DNA from: Flavobacterium soyae
Lineage (GTDB): Bacteria; Bacteroidota; Bacteroidia; Flavobacteriales; Flavobacteriaceae
NCBI RefSeq assembly: GCF_021245985.1
Contig: NZ_JAJQXA010000003.1
Coordinates: 186,001-250,000 of the forward strand
Direction: 5' to 3'
Length of the DNA: 64,000 bases
Shown here: in pieces, positions 52,555-61,172 of the stretch
Layout of the letters: the number at the start of each line of letters is the position of its first letter
Numbering within the stretch: position 1 is the stretch's first letter
The notes under the pieces: model-generated
What the model saw: only the letters and a program-made list of their open reading frames with translations
Database searches by the model: none
Told to the model about the DNA's origin: nothing
Translations under genes and position numbers: made by a program

Positions 52555-53901
52555 ATGGAAGAAATGCTCTTTTATGACCGAATGCAATTTGCCTTCACCA
52601 TTACTTTTCATTATCTTTTTCCACAGCTTACAATGGGTCTTTCGCTCATTATTGTTTATTTCAAATGGAAATACTTAAAAACTAAAGACGAACAATACAA
52701 TCACGCCACCCATTTCTGGATGAAAATCTTCGCTCTGAATTTTGCGATGGGCGTTGTAACGGGAATTCCCATGGAATTTCAATTTGGGACGAACTGGGCA
52801 AAATTCTCTGAATTAACCGGAGGAATTATTGGCCAGACGCTCGCAATGGAAGGAATGTTTTCTTTCTTTCTCGAATCTTCTTTTTTAGGTTTATTTTTAT
52901 TTGGAGAAAAACTCCTTGGCCATAAATGGCATTTTGTAACCGGATTATTAATTTGTATTGGTTCCTGGGCCAGCGGATTTTTAATTATTGCGACACATTC
53001 GTGGATGCAGAACCCGGTTGGTTATGAAATCCTTGAAAACGGAAAATTTGTATTGAATAATTTTCAGGCTTTATTCTTAAATCCGTGGCTATGGCCTTCT
53101 TATCTCCACAATCAGGCCGCTTCTTTGGTGACAAGCTCGTTTGTTGTTGCCGGAATTGGGGCTTTCTATATTTTAAGCCAAAAGAATGTTTCTTTCGGGA
53201 AATTGTTCCTTAAAACAGGAGTTGTCTTCGGATTGATTTCTAGTGTTATAGTAGCTGTTCCAACGGGAGATTTACTGGCAAAAAATGTTGTGAAACATCA
53301 GCCGGTGACTTTTGCTGCAATGGAAGGAATTTTTCATACCGAGAAAAAGGGCTCCGAAATTGTATTAATTGGTCAGCCCGATGTTAAAGATAAAAAACTC
53401 GATAATAAAATTGCCGTTCCTAATATTTTAAGTTTCCTGACTTACGGAAACTGGGAACAGGAAATTAAAGGCTTAGATCAATTTGAAGAAGATCTTCACC
53501 CAACAAATATTTCAGGATTGTATTATGCATATCATATTATGGTAGGACTTGGAACTGTATTTATTGGGTTAATGGTTATTTCTCTCTTTCAATTAATCCG
53601 GGGAAAATTATTTCAAACTAAATGGATTTTATGGTCACTTATGTTTATGATGCCATTTCCGTACATTGCCAATACAACAGGCTGGTACACGGCTGAATTA
53701 GGAAGACAGCCCTGGCTGGTTTACAATTTAATGCGAACTGCTGCCGGTGCTTCGCCAACGGTTTCATCAGGAAATACACTGTTTACATTACTTGGCTTTA
53801 TTGGTTTATACCTTTTACTGGGAATGTTGTTTTTACTTTTGATTGGAAAAATTATCAATAAAGGGCCTCATAATGTGGAACTTTCAACAGAAAAAATATA
53901 A
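52555..53901 (+). CDS. cydA: Cytochrome bd ubiquinol oxidase subunit I
   Basis: The protein has 448 residues and nine membrane helices. It has heme ligand His19 in FTITFHY, glutamates in MEGMFSFFLESSF, and GRQPWLVYNLMRT near the end. The quinone-binding loop is of the short type. It reduces oxygen at high affinity without pumping protons. It is followed 2 bp later by cydB. Confidence 0.96.
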   Translation: MEEMLFYDRMQFAFTITFHYLFPQLTMGLSLIIVYFKWKYLKTKDEQYNHATHFWMKIFALNFAMGVVTGIPMEFQFGTNWAKFSELTGGIIGQTLAMEGMFSFFLESSFLGLFLFGEKLLGHKWHFVTGLLICIGSWASGFLIIATHSWMQNPVGYEILENGKFVLNNFQALFLNPWLWPSYLHNQAASLVTSSFVVAGIGAFYILSQKNVSFGKLFLKTGVVFGLISSVIVAVPTGDLLAKNVVKHQPVTFAAMEGIFHTEKKGSEIVLIGQPDVKDKKLDNKIAVPNILSFLTYGNWEQEIKGLDQFEEDLHPTNISGLYYAYHIMVGLGTVFIGLMVISLFQLIRGKLFQTKWILWSLMFMMPFPYIANTTGWYTAELGRQPWLVYNLMRTAAGASPTVSSGNTLFTLLGFIGLYLLLGMLFLLLIGKIINKGPHNVELSTEKI

Positions 53902-53903
53902 GT

Positions 53904-54980
53904 ATGGAATTTTTTTGGTACGTAGTTTTAATGGGAATCCTGGCTGTTTATCTGGTTTTAGACGGTTATGATTTTGGGGCAGGAATTATTCATTTATTTT
54001 TTGCCGATACAGAAAAAGATAAAAAAGCAATTACAAGTGCAATAGGTCCGTTTTGGGATGCCAATGAAGTCTGGCTTATTGCAGCCGGAGGGGTTTTATT
54101 TTTTGCTTTCCCTACTTTATATGCTTCTTCTTTCAGTGGCTTTTATCTGCCTTTGATTATGATTTTATGGCTTTTGATTTTCCGAGCTATCGGATTGGAA
54201 ATGCGCGGACAGATTCATAACCCAATGTGGGAAACCATTTGGGATAAAGCTTTCGGAATTGCAAGTTTACTTTTGGCACTGTTCTTCGGGATTGCTTTGG
54301 GAAATATTGTTCGAGGCGTAAATCTCGGAATGGTGCAAAATGGTGTTTCAACGCAAGAAGCACATTATTTCTTTCTGCCTTTGTGGAATCCAACTTTTAG
54401 TCCGCAGGCAAATGAATTGGGAATTATTGACTGGTTTACGCTTTTTCTTGGAATTGTAAGCACTGTCGCTTTAACGATTCATGGCGCCAACTGGATTATT
54501 TATAAAACAAATTCATCTTTAAACCCGAAGCTTAAAAAGGTTGTTTTTGCATTGAATATTGTTCTGTTGGTTTTAGTTTGTATTTCATTGCAGGTTTGGC
54601 ATTTTATAGAGCCAAAACCGTTTCATAATTTTGTCGAAAATCCTATTCTTTGGTTTTTCCCGCTTTTGACTTTCGTTGGAATTCTGGGATTGTTTAAAGT
54701 CCGTTCGTTTCAAAAAGACGGTTACGGATTTATGTTTTCGACTTTCTTTTTAGTGGGGGGATTTGCTTCGACAGCCGTTTCTATTTTTCCGAATGTTCTG
54801 CCTTCGACTAATAAAGTAAATCCGTCGTTAACAATTTATAATACTGCCGCCGGAGAATATGGATTAAATGCCGGAATGAGCTGGTTTTTTGTGGCTTTAT
54901 TTCTTGTGATAATTTATTTTATTATTCAGTATCGAGTTTTTAGCGGTAAAATGGATGATATTGGGTATGGAGAACATTGA
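53904..54980 (+). CDS. cydB: Cytochrome bd ubiquinol oxidase subunit II
   Basis: The protein has 358 residues and eight or nine membrane helices, with the family start FWYVVLMGILAVYLVLDGYDFGAG broken only by loops, and GPFWDANEVWLIAAGG. It is needed for heme insertion and activity. It is co-transcribed with cydA. No cydX-like frame was recognised. Confidence 0.96.
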   Translation: MEFFWYVVLMGILAVYLVLDGYDFGAGIIHLFFADTEKDKKAITSAIGPFWDANEVWLIAAGGVLFFAFPTLYASSFSGFYLPLIMILWLLIFRAIGLEMRGQIHNPMWETIWDKAFGIASLLLALFFGIALGNIVRGVNLGMVQNGVSTQEAHYFFLPLWNPTFSPQANELGIIDWFTLFLGIVSTVALTIHGANWIIYKTNSSLNPKLKKVVFALNIVLLVLVCISLQVWHFIEPKPFHNFVENPILWFFPLLTFVGILGLFKVRSFQKDGYGFMFSTFFLVGGFASTAVSIFPNVLPSTNKVNPSLTIYNTAAGEYGLNAGMSWFFVALFLVIIYFIIQYRVFSGKMDDIGYGEH

Positions 54981-55054
54981 TGGTTTTTATTTTTTGTCAC
55001 GACCCGAGCGATAACGGACGAAGCAATTCACGAATTTTTATTTTGATATAAAAT

Positions 55055-55184
55055 CAATTGCCTCCAGTTTTAACTGGAGGTTTTTTTATTGGTATTCAAA
55101 AGGCTTTAGCCCAAATTGTAAAGTTTGGCTAAAGCCTTTTAGTTATATAGACTTATTTACCTCCAGCTAAAGCTGGAGGCAATT
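55055..55184. repeat. Nested inverted repeat family A, copy 2
   Basis: CAATTGCCTCCAGTTTTAACTGGAGG at the left (20-base core CCTCCAGTTTTAACTGGAGG) and CCTCCAGCTAAAGCTGGAGG at the right enclose AAAGGCTTTAGCCC facing GGCTAAAGCCTTTT. It matches the inner two layers of 12707-12835. It lies after cydB. Confidence 0.88.
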
Positions 55185-55370
55185 TATAAAAGGCTTTTAG
55201 TTGTAGTTTTTGTTAATCGTGAATATAGCGGATAGCTTCCTGATGGCTATCGGGATAGGCAACACACAAAGACTTCACATTAAATTTCTTTAATATAATT
55301 TTTACAGATATTGTATTTGATCTGCTTTTTATTAGTTTTGTTAGAAGAGAAATAATTAAAATTTTAGAAA

Positions 55371-55820
55371 ATGTATAATTGTTTTGATATAGCAAAGTAT
55401 TTCATAGAATTAGCAAAAGAAGAAGGTCAGGGACTTGACCCGATGAAATTGCTAAAGCTGACTTATATTTCGGATGGATGGCATTTGGGAATTACTGGAA
55501 AACCGCTTTTTGAAAACGAAATTCAGGCCTGGAAATATGGTGCGGTTATTCCAGATTTGTATTATGCAATACGAATGTTTGGGAAAGATCCTGTTGATCC
55601 TTTTTTGTTGAATATATCTGCGAAAACGCCATTAAAAGAGGAAGATAAAGAGTTCCTGAAAAAAATCTGGGATAATTACAAAGGTTTATCCGGATTGCAG
55701 CTTTCTGCACTAACACATGAAGAGGGGAGTCCGTGGTCACAAACCTGGGATGGAACGCATGATGTTGTAATTGGAAATGATTTAATTAAAGAATATTATC
55801 AGGAAAAACTAAATAGTTAA
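55371..55820 (+). CDS. Panacea (PanA/DUF4065) antitoxin-like protein
   Basis: The protein has 149 residues, the whole length a Panacea domain: DIAKYFIELAKEEGQGLDPM, then KLLKLTYISDGWHLGITGKPLFENEI split by loops, AWKYGAVIPDLY, and LSGLQLSALTHEEGSPW. Panacea domains act as antitoxins to unrelated toxins in PanAT pairs, but also as SocA/GepA-type proteolytic adaptors and phage proteins. Its stop overlaps the ATG of a two-TM protein by one base, so the two are translated as a pair. Confidence 0.9.
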   Translation: MYNCFDIAKYFIELAKEEGQGLDPMKLLKLTYISDGWHLGITGKPLFENEIQAWKYGAVIPDLYYAIRMFGKDPVDPFLLNISAKTPLKEEDKEFLKKIWDNYKGLSGLQLSALTHEEGSPWSQTWDGTHDVVIGNDLIKEYYQEKLNS

Positions 55821-56257
55821 TGGAAAAAACTTTAGCAGAAAAATTACCGGAAAGTGCTTTAGGAAACGATATTATTAATGTTCCAAAAGATGTAACAAAA
55901 GAGGCAGAAAAAGAAGATCATTTAATGAGGCCTTATGATCCTAAAAGCCATTCGGAATATATAGAACTTAAAAGATTTGAAATCGAACAGGCAAATGAAA
56001 GTTTGGAACGAAAGTTAAGACAGGAAAATGCCAGAAAAGCTTTTGTTTTTTCGTCAAGATGGGCTATTTTTATTGCTCTTGTTATTTTACTGCACGGAGC
56101 AGGTGCATCGTATAAATTCTTTATTTTATCGCAAACCGAATTTTTATTTGTTGTTGGAACTTTAACGACTTCTATTTTTACTTTTTATACTTTGGTTTTG
56201 AGGTATTTATTTTATCGAAAACCAATTGCTAAAATGGTCGAGAAGAAAATAGCTTAA
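55820..56257 (+). CDS. Two-TM protein coupled to the Panacea gene (candidate toxin)
   Basis: The protein has 145 residues. A charged N-terminal half (coiled coil about 45-72) leads to two hydrophobic helices at about 81-101 and 108-131, then a basic end KMVEKKIA. I do not recognise the family. Its ATG overlaps the Panacea stop (TAATG). In PanAT systems some toxins are small membrane proteins, so it may be a membrane-depolarising toxin; this is inference from gene pairing, not shown by motif. Confidence 0.65.
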   Translation: MEKTLAEKLPESALGNDIINVPKDVTKEAEKEDHLMRPYDPKSHSEYIELKRFEIEQANESLERKLRQENARKAFVFSSRWAIFIALVILLHGAGASYKFFILSQTEFLFVVGTLTTSIFTFYTLVLRYLFYRKPIAKMVEKKIA

Positions 56258-56265
56258 ATAGTTTC

Positions 56266-56622
56266 ATCTTTGTTAAAGTTTCAAACCAAGACTGTAAGGA
56301 ACTTTCTTTCATGTATTAAATGTTTGTAATTTATCAGGATCCCCTCCGCAATGTATTACTACTTGTTTTATAATTTCATTTTGCAATTCATTACAAAATG
56401 AAATTTTGGGAATCTTATATCCTTTTAATTTTTTTACATTCCAATCAACCATCGTTTCTTTAGCAAAAAAATCCAGATGATCCTCTGAAATATAATCTAA
56501 GATTTCTTTGACTTCTGTTCTGTTCTGCATTTCTTAAATCGGTTAAAATATATCTGCAAAATAAAAAAATTATTGTTTTATCAGAGTTCCTTACAGTCTT
56601 GGTTTTAAACTTTGACAAAGAT
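56266..56622. mobile_element. Remnant mobile element with 38-bp terminal inverted repeats
   Basis: The left end (56266-56303) and right end (56585-56622) are reverse complements at 36 of 38 positions; the inner ends read AAGACTGTAAGGAACT. They enclose 281 bp with a 73-codon minus-strand frame. No target duplication was seen. The size suits a non-autonomous element or a deleted insertion sequence. Confidence 0.75.
56309..56530 (-). CDS. 73-residue frame inside the TIR element
   Basis: It starts MQNRTEVKEILDYISEDHLD and ends near a VVIHCGGDPDKLQTF tail. I cannot assign it; the first half is faintly like the N-terminus of some Bacteroidota transposases, but no DDE residues are present. It could be a transposase fragment or a small cargo gene of the element. 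Confidence 0.45.
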   Translation of the reverse strand: MQNRTEVKEILDYISEDHLDFFAKETMVDWNVKKLKGYKIPKISFCNELQNEIIKQVVIHCGGDPDKLQTFNT

Positions 56623-56681
56623 TATCTACAAGCAAAATTAAATTAAAAAATATCTGCCAAATCTGCGAGAGAAAATAATCT

Positions 56682-57467
56682 CTAAAACAAAACCTCTTTA
56701 GCAATTATATAAAATCCCATTACGAGAACAAACCACCCAAAGAGCGGTTTTAATCTAGTTCCGTCAATTTTTTTAGAAAGCTGGCTTCCAATTAACATTC
56801 CGAAAAGGGCCATTCCCGAAACACCTAATAAAAAAGAATAATTAATTGGAGTTCCAATGTATAAATCACCTCCAAAACCTATTGAAGAATTGATCGTAAT
56901 GATTAATAACGAAGTTCCCACAGCTTGTTTCATTGGTAATTTTGCAAAAAATAAAAGTGCAGGAATTATTAAAAATCCACCGCCGGCGCCAAGAAACCCG
57001 GTTACAATCCCCACTAAAAAGCCAATGATACCTAATTGAACATAATTGGTTTCGGTGCTTTTTATTTCCGGAAGGTTTTTTCGAATCATAGAAATTGCCG
57101 CCGTTATCATCAAAACCGAAAAGACTATCATAATCAGAAAATCTTTTGAAACGGTATAAGATGCCACAGAAAAAAGTGTCGCAGCGATTTGAGGAAATAT
57201 GACTTCACGAATTATTAAAATTGAAATCACAGAAGGAATCGCAAAATAAAGAGCTGATTTTATCTTAAGATTTCCCATTTTATAATGGCTGTAACTTCCA
57301 AATAAAGCGGTTAATCCAACAATAAATAAGGAATAAGAAGTGGCCTGGTCTGGATTTACTCTAAATAAATATACAAGAATAGGAATTGTCAGGATTGATC
57401 CGCCGCCGCCAATTAAGCCTAGTGAAATCCCAATAATGATTGAAGCAAAATATCCTAAATATTCCAT
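56682..57467 (-). CDS. TauE/SafE family sulfite/sulfonate exporter
   Basis: The protein has 261 residues and about eight membrane segments. Family repeats are ISLGLIGGGGSILTIPILV and GIVTGFLGAGGGFLIIPALL, each containing the glycine-rich loop; their pair positions suit TauE/SafE. It exports sulfite or related anions. It stands in the same sulfur neighbourhood as the MBL-rhodanese and YeeE genes, with the Crp/Fnr gene upstream. Confidence 0.93.
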   Translation of the reverse strand: MEYLGYFASIIIGISLGLIGGGGSILTIPILVYLFRVNPDQATSYSLFIVGLTALFGSYSHYKMGNLKIKSALYFAIPSVISILIIREVIFPQIAATLFSVASYTVSKDFLIMIVFSVLMITAAISMIRKNLPEIKSTETNYVQLGIIGFLVGIVTGFLGAGGGFLIIPALLFFAKLPMKQAVGTSLLIITINSSIGFGGDLYIGTPINYSFLLGVSGMALFGMLIGSQLSKKIDGTRLKPLFGWFVLVMGFYIIAKEVLF

Positions 57468-57542
57468 TGCATTTATTTTTATGCAAAGTTGCTTCGTTAA
57501 TTATGAATCTACAGTAACATTTATCACATATGGATATTTTTT

Positions 57543-57861
57543 GCCCACGGGTTTTACGGATGAAACGGGTTGACACAGATTATTTGTTGCATTGAGCAGA
57601 TAAATTTTAACACATAGAGACATAGCTTTACTAACTCAAAAAAAGGCGTTTCACTTGCATCAACACACATAGCTATGTGTAAATAATGTATTATTTATTT
57701 CAACCTTTTACTAAGAAAAAAAAATCTATGTTTCTATGTGTTTAAAATTGAAGATAAAGTTTGTCAGTTCGAGCGAAGTCGAGAACCCGCAAAGCATTTC
57801 GACTTCGCTCAATGTGACAAAACATCAGTGAAAACCCGTTTCATCCGTAAAATCTGTGGGC
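57543..57861. repeat. Composite of nested repeats between TauE/SafE and Crp/Fnr genes
   Basis: The outer arms, 57543-57571 and 57833-57861, are reverse complements at 27 of 29 positions (core TTTTACGGATGAAACGGGTT). Inside lies family E copy 2 (57608-57744: AACACATAGAGACATAG, central CACATAGCTATGTG, right CTATGTTTCTATGTGTTT). Next to it lies family C copy 2 (57762-57819: GAGCGAAGTCGA facing TCGACTTCGCTC). No gene is visible in this 399-bp gap. Confidence 0.88.
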
Positions 57862-57865
57862 AATA

Positions 57866-58492
57866 TTACTTTAATAATTCAATCTGGTTTCGGTTTAGTT
57901 TGACCAAACCGCGCTGTTCCATTTTTTTTAATAATCTGGAAATCACTTCTCTTGAAGTATTTAATTCGGTGGCGATTTCCTGATGCGAAAGTTTGACTTC
58001 AGAACAGCCGCAGGCATCAGAATGTCTTTTTAAATAAAATTCTAAACGTTCGTCCATAGAACGAAAAGCAATATTATCGACAACTTCCAGAACTTCTTCA
58101 AAACGGCTTCGGTAAGTTTCAATTACAAATTCATACCACGATTTGTGTTCCATCATCCATTTATCCATCATTTGCAGCGGAATCATCATAACCGAAACAT
58201 CTTCGACCACTTTTGCCATGATTTGGCTTTTTTCACTTTTTGCAGTACAGATCATAGAGATGGCGCAGGCTTGTCCGGGCTGTAGATAATACATTAAAAA
58301 CTCGCCGCCGTCTTCGCCTTCCCGGTAAATTTTGATTTTACCTTTGGTTATTAAAACGGTGTTTTTGATGTATTGTCCGGTACGCATTAAAATAGTTCCG
58401 GCCTTAAAATCCTGAAGGCTTCCATTTTCTTCTATCGTAGCGATAAGTTCGCCGGAGAAATTAGGAAAGATGGTTTTTAATGAATTTTGCAT
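57866..58492 (-). CDS. Crp/Fnr family transcriptional regulator
   Basis: The protein has 208 residues. The cNMP-binding-like barrel fills about 10-120 (FKAGTILMRTGQYIKNTVLI split by a turn). The helix-turn-helix is in LSHQEIATELNTSREVISRLL. The Cys pair near 166-168 (DACGCSE) could be redox-active. It is close to TauE/SafE, rhodanese and MBL-rhodanese genes, so it probably senses sulfide, persulfide or redox state; this is inference from context. Confidence 0.9.
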   Translation of the reverse strand: MQNSLKTIFPNFSGELIATIEENGSLQDFKAGTILMRTGQYIKNTVLITKGKIKIYREGEDGGEFLMYYLQPGQACAISMICTAKSEKSQIMAKVVEDVSVMMIPLQMMDKWMMEHKSWYEFVIETYRSRFEEVLEVVDNIAFRSMDERLEFYLKRHSDACGCSEVKLSHQEIATELNTSREVISRLLKKMEQRGLVKLNRNQIELLK

Positions 58493-58505
58493 TTATTGTA
58501 TTTTT

Positions 58506-58640
58506 AAACACATAGAGACATAGGATTTTGAAACTCAATAAAGGCATTTCACTTTCATAAATGCACATAGCTATGTGTTGATAATATATTATCTATTTTG
58601 AACTTTACTTAAAAATTTAATCTATGTTTCTATGTGTTGA
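58506..58640. repeat. Repeat family E, copy 3
   Basis: AACACATAGAGACATAGG at the left, a central GCACATAGCTATGTG, and CTATGTTTCTATGTGTTG at the right repeat the order seen at 57608-57744. It lies directly upstream of the Crp/Fnr gene. Confidence 0.88.
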
Positions 58641-58997
58641 AATTTATTTTTTTGACACAGATTTTACAAATTTCCAAAAAATACTTCGCGAAAACTCGTG
58701 TAATTCGCGACAAATATTTTTATCAAAAAGAGATTAAAAATTATAATTTTTTACAAAGATAATAGATTCAGCTGTCATAAATTATCAGAAAACCATATTT
58801 AAGGGTATTTTGTGCAAATGAAAAAATCCTATTTTCTATCGATTTTATAGAGTGTATTTTTAAAAATAGTAAGTAAATTTGTGTTTCACTGATTATAATA
58901 CTTTCTCTAAAACGTTTTCTGAGAATAATAATCGAAATCGCATTTGGTACGTTTTTAATTAATAGAAACGTCGTAATTTTACAAAAACACATTTATT
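58641..58997. other. AT-rich gap before the rhodanese gene
   Basis: No repeat of the main families was seen except GACACAGATT and CGAAAACTCGTGTAATTCGCG words near 58655-58715. A 74-codon minus-strand frame at 58768-58992 has no recognisable protein character and is probably chance. Confidence 0.5.
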
Positions 58998-59309
58998 ATG
59001 AATTTATCACAAGAAGATTGGGTTAATCAGCTTGCTGCTGACGAGAATGCAGTTATACTGGACGTAAGAACTGAAGACGAATTTAATGACGGCTATATTG
59101 AAAATGCTTTAAACATTGATATCAATAAAGGTCAGGGTTTTATTTATGAAATTGAAGAATTAGATAAAAATAAAAATTACTACGTGTATTGTCGTTCTGG
59201 AGCCAGAAGCGCTAAAGCATGTCAGATTATGAATGAGTTAGGTATTGAAAATGCCTACAATCTGCTAGGCGGAATCCTAGACTGGGAAGGCGAAACCGTA
59301 CAACCATAA
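58998..59309 (+). CDS. Single-domain rhodanese
   Basis: The protein has 103 residues. The active-site Cys is in YVYCRSGARSAKACQ with a standard six-residue loop; VILDVRTEDEFNDGYI at the start and LLGGILDWEGE at the end complete the fold. It transfers sulfane sulfur and is cytoplasmic (no signal). Near the Crp/Fnr and TauE/SafE genes, on the opposite strand. Confidence 0.95.
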   Translation: MNLSQEDWVNQLAADENAVILDVRTEDEFNDGYIENALNIDINKGQGFIYEIEELDKNKNYYVYCRSGARSAKACQIMNELGIENAYNLLGGILDWEGETVQP

Positions 59310-59346
59310 AATGAAAAAAGAGGCGAAAAAAAGCCTCTTTTTTCAT
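59310..59346 (+). terminator. Terminator after the rhodanese gene
   Basis: ATGAAAAAAGAGGC faces GCCTCTTTTTTCAT with an A-rich loop; the T run follows. Confidence 0.9.
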
Positions 59347-59384
59347 TAAAATGCGATTAATAACCAAATAAAAATTACCAGATT

Positions 59385-60965
59385 ATGAGTTTAATACCAG
59401 AAGAATTTGAGATTAAAAGCCTTATAAACCAAGATACTTACCTTGTAAATGGAGAATTAAAACAATGGACAGGACAAACCACACCTGTGTTTTCGACTAT
59501 TTCTTCTACAGAAAAATATACGCCGACATTATTAGGATCTATTCCGTTTATGGCAGAAACAGAAGCTGCCGAAGTTGTTGAAGCTGCAAATGCTGCCTAC
59601 AATAAGGGTAAGGGATTATGGCCGACTATGAAAGTAGCCGACCGTATTAAATGCATGGAGAATTTCGTTAAACAAATGAAAGAAACCCGCGAAGAAGTAG
59701 TGAAGTATTTAATGTGGGAAATTGGAAAATCATTAGGTGATTCTCAAAAAGAATTTGACAGAACGGTTGAATATATTTACGATACTATTGCCAGCTACAA
59801 AGAATTAAACGGACGCAGCGCACATTTTGAAAAAGTGCAGGGTGTAAATGCCATGATCCGCCGCGGACCTTTGGGAGTGGTTTTATGTCTTGGTCCTTAT
59901 AATTATCCTTTAAACGAAACTTTTTCATTGTTGATTCCGGCTTTAATTATGGGAAATACAGTGATTTTTAAACCTGCTAAAAATGGTGTATTATGTATCT
60001 CGCCATTGTTAGAAGCTTTTAGAACCAGTTTCCCTAAAGGTGTTATCAATATCGTTTATGGCAGAGGACGCGAAGTCGCTTCTCCAATTATGAAATCTGG
60101 AAAAATTGATGTTTTGGCATTAATTGGAAACAGTAAATCAGCCATTGCTTTGCAGGATCAGCATCCAAATAAAAACAGACTTCGTTTAATTTTAGGTCTT
60201 GAAGCTAAAAACCCTGCTATTATTCTTCCAGATGCCGATTTAGATTTGGCAATTCAGGAATGTATTACAGGAACTTTGTCTTTCAACGGACAGCGTTGTA
60301 CGGCTTTAAAAGTTTTATATGTTCATGAATCAATTGCAGAAGAATTCAATAAAAGATTTTCTGAAAAAGTAGATGCATTACAATTTGGAAATCCGTGGGA
60401 AAAAGGAGTTGCACTAACACCGCTTCCTGAAACAGATAAGCCGCATTATATTCAGGGATTAATTGACGATGCTGTTCATAAAGGTGCTAAAATCCTGAAT
60501 GAAAAAGGAGGAAGACATACTGATAATTTTATTTTCCCGGCAGTTTTGTATCCTGTAAACAGCAAAATGCGTGTGTATCACGAAGAACAGTTTGGGCCGG
60601 TGGTTCCAATTATTTCTTTTAAAGATATTCAGCAGCCGTTAGAAGATATGGCCGAATCAAATTATGGGCAGCAGGTAAGTTTGTTCGGAAAAGATATTAA
60701 AACCCTTGCGCCGCTTATTGATGCTTTGGTAAACTTAGTGTGTCGTGTAAACTTAAACAGTTCTTGTCAAAGAGGCCCGGATGCTTTTCCATTTACAGGC
60801 CGTAAAGATTCTGCAGTTGGTACATTAAGTATTCCAGATGCTTTGCGCTCTTTCTCAATTCGTACGTTTGTCGCTTCAAAAGATATCGCTTATAACAATG
60901 AAATTTTGCAGGAACTGCTAAACAGCAAAGAATCAAACTTCATTAATACCGACTATATTTTGTAG
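59385..60965 (+). CDS. gapN: NADP-dependent glyceraldehyde-3-phosphate dehydrogenase (aldehyde dehydrogenase family)
   Basis: The protein has 526 residues. It has the aldehyde dehydrogenase core: [12 protein letters not shown] in the cofactor fold, [16 protein letters not shown] with the general-base Glu, and the nucleophile in [10 protein letters not shown]. The C-terminal [26 protein letters not shown] is typical of GapN. It makes 3-phosphoglycerate and NADPH without ATP. Confidence 0.93.
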   Translation: MSLIPEEFEIKSLINQDTYLVNGELKQWTGQTTPVFSTISSTEKYTPTLLGSIPFMAETEAAEVVEAANAAYNKGKGLWPTMKVADRIKCMENFVKQMKETREEVVKYLMWEIGKSLGDSQKEFDRTVEYIYDTIASYKELNGRSAHFEKVQGVNAMIRRGPLGVVLCLGPYNYPLNETFSLLIPALIMGNTVIFKPAKNGVLCISPLLEAFRTSFPKGVINIVYGRGREVASPIMKSGKIDVLALIGNSKSAIALQDQHPNKNRLRLILGLEAKNPAIILPDADLDLAIQECITGTLSFNGQRCTALKVLYVHESIAEEFNKRFSEKVDALQFGNPWEKGVALTPLPETDKPHYIQGLIDDAVHKGAKILNEKGGRHTDNFIFPAVLYPVNSKMRVYHEEQFGPVVPIISFKDIQQPLEDMAESNYGQQVSLFGKDIKTLAPLIDALVNLVCRVNLNSSCQRGPDAFPFTGRKDSAVGTLSIPDALRSFSIRTFVASKDIAYNNEILQELLNSKESNFINTDYIL

Positions 60966-60993
60966 TATCAAGGTTATATATTAATTGTAGACG

Positions 60994-61028
60994 CCGTCTT
61001 TTTCTTTTTGAATGAGACGGTTTTTCTT
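60994..61028 (+). terminator. Terminator after gapN
   Basis: CCGTCT and AGACGG pair around an 18-nt loop, followed by TTTTTCTTTTTT. Confidence 0.65.
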
Positions 61029-61030
61029 TT

Positions 61031-61068
61031 TTAAGATGCTGAGATTCTAAGATTCTGAGGTTCTAAGT
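61031..61068. repeat. CTAAG-type short-period repeat
   Basis: TTAAGATGCTGAGATTCTAAG, broken into 8-9 bp words, continues ATTCTGAGGTTCTAAG. It is the same family as 17712, 27131 and 40561. Confidence 0.65.
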
Positions 61069-61172
61069 TTTCTTTATTATGTTTTAAAAATATAATTTTA
61101 TAAAGTTTTGTAACATTATTTCAAAAATTGGGTCTTATTAACATCATTAAATCATCAAACCAAAAAAAACTT

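Noticed and set aside
55213..55395. 60-codon minus-strand frame ending AYPDSHQEAIRYIHD
   Set aside because: It overlaps a small hairpin (GATAGC...GCTATC) and the start of the Panacea gene; no start signal or family. Too weak to call a pseudogene.
58768..58992. 74-codon minus-strand frame before the rhodanese gene
   Set aside because: It covers the likely promoter of the rhodanese gene and is composed of AT-rich low-information residues.
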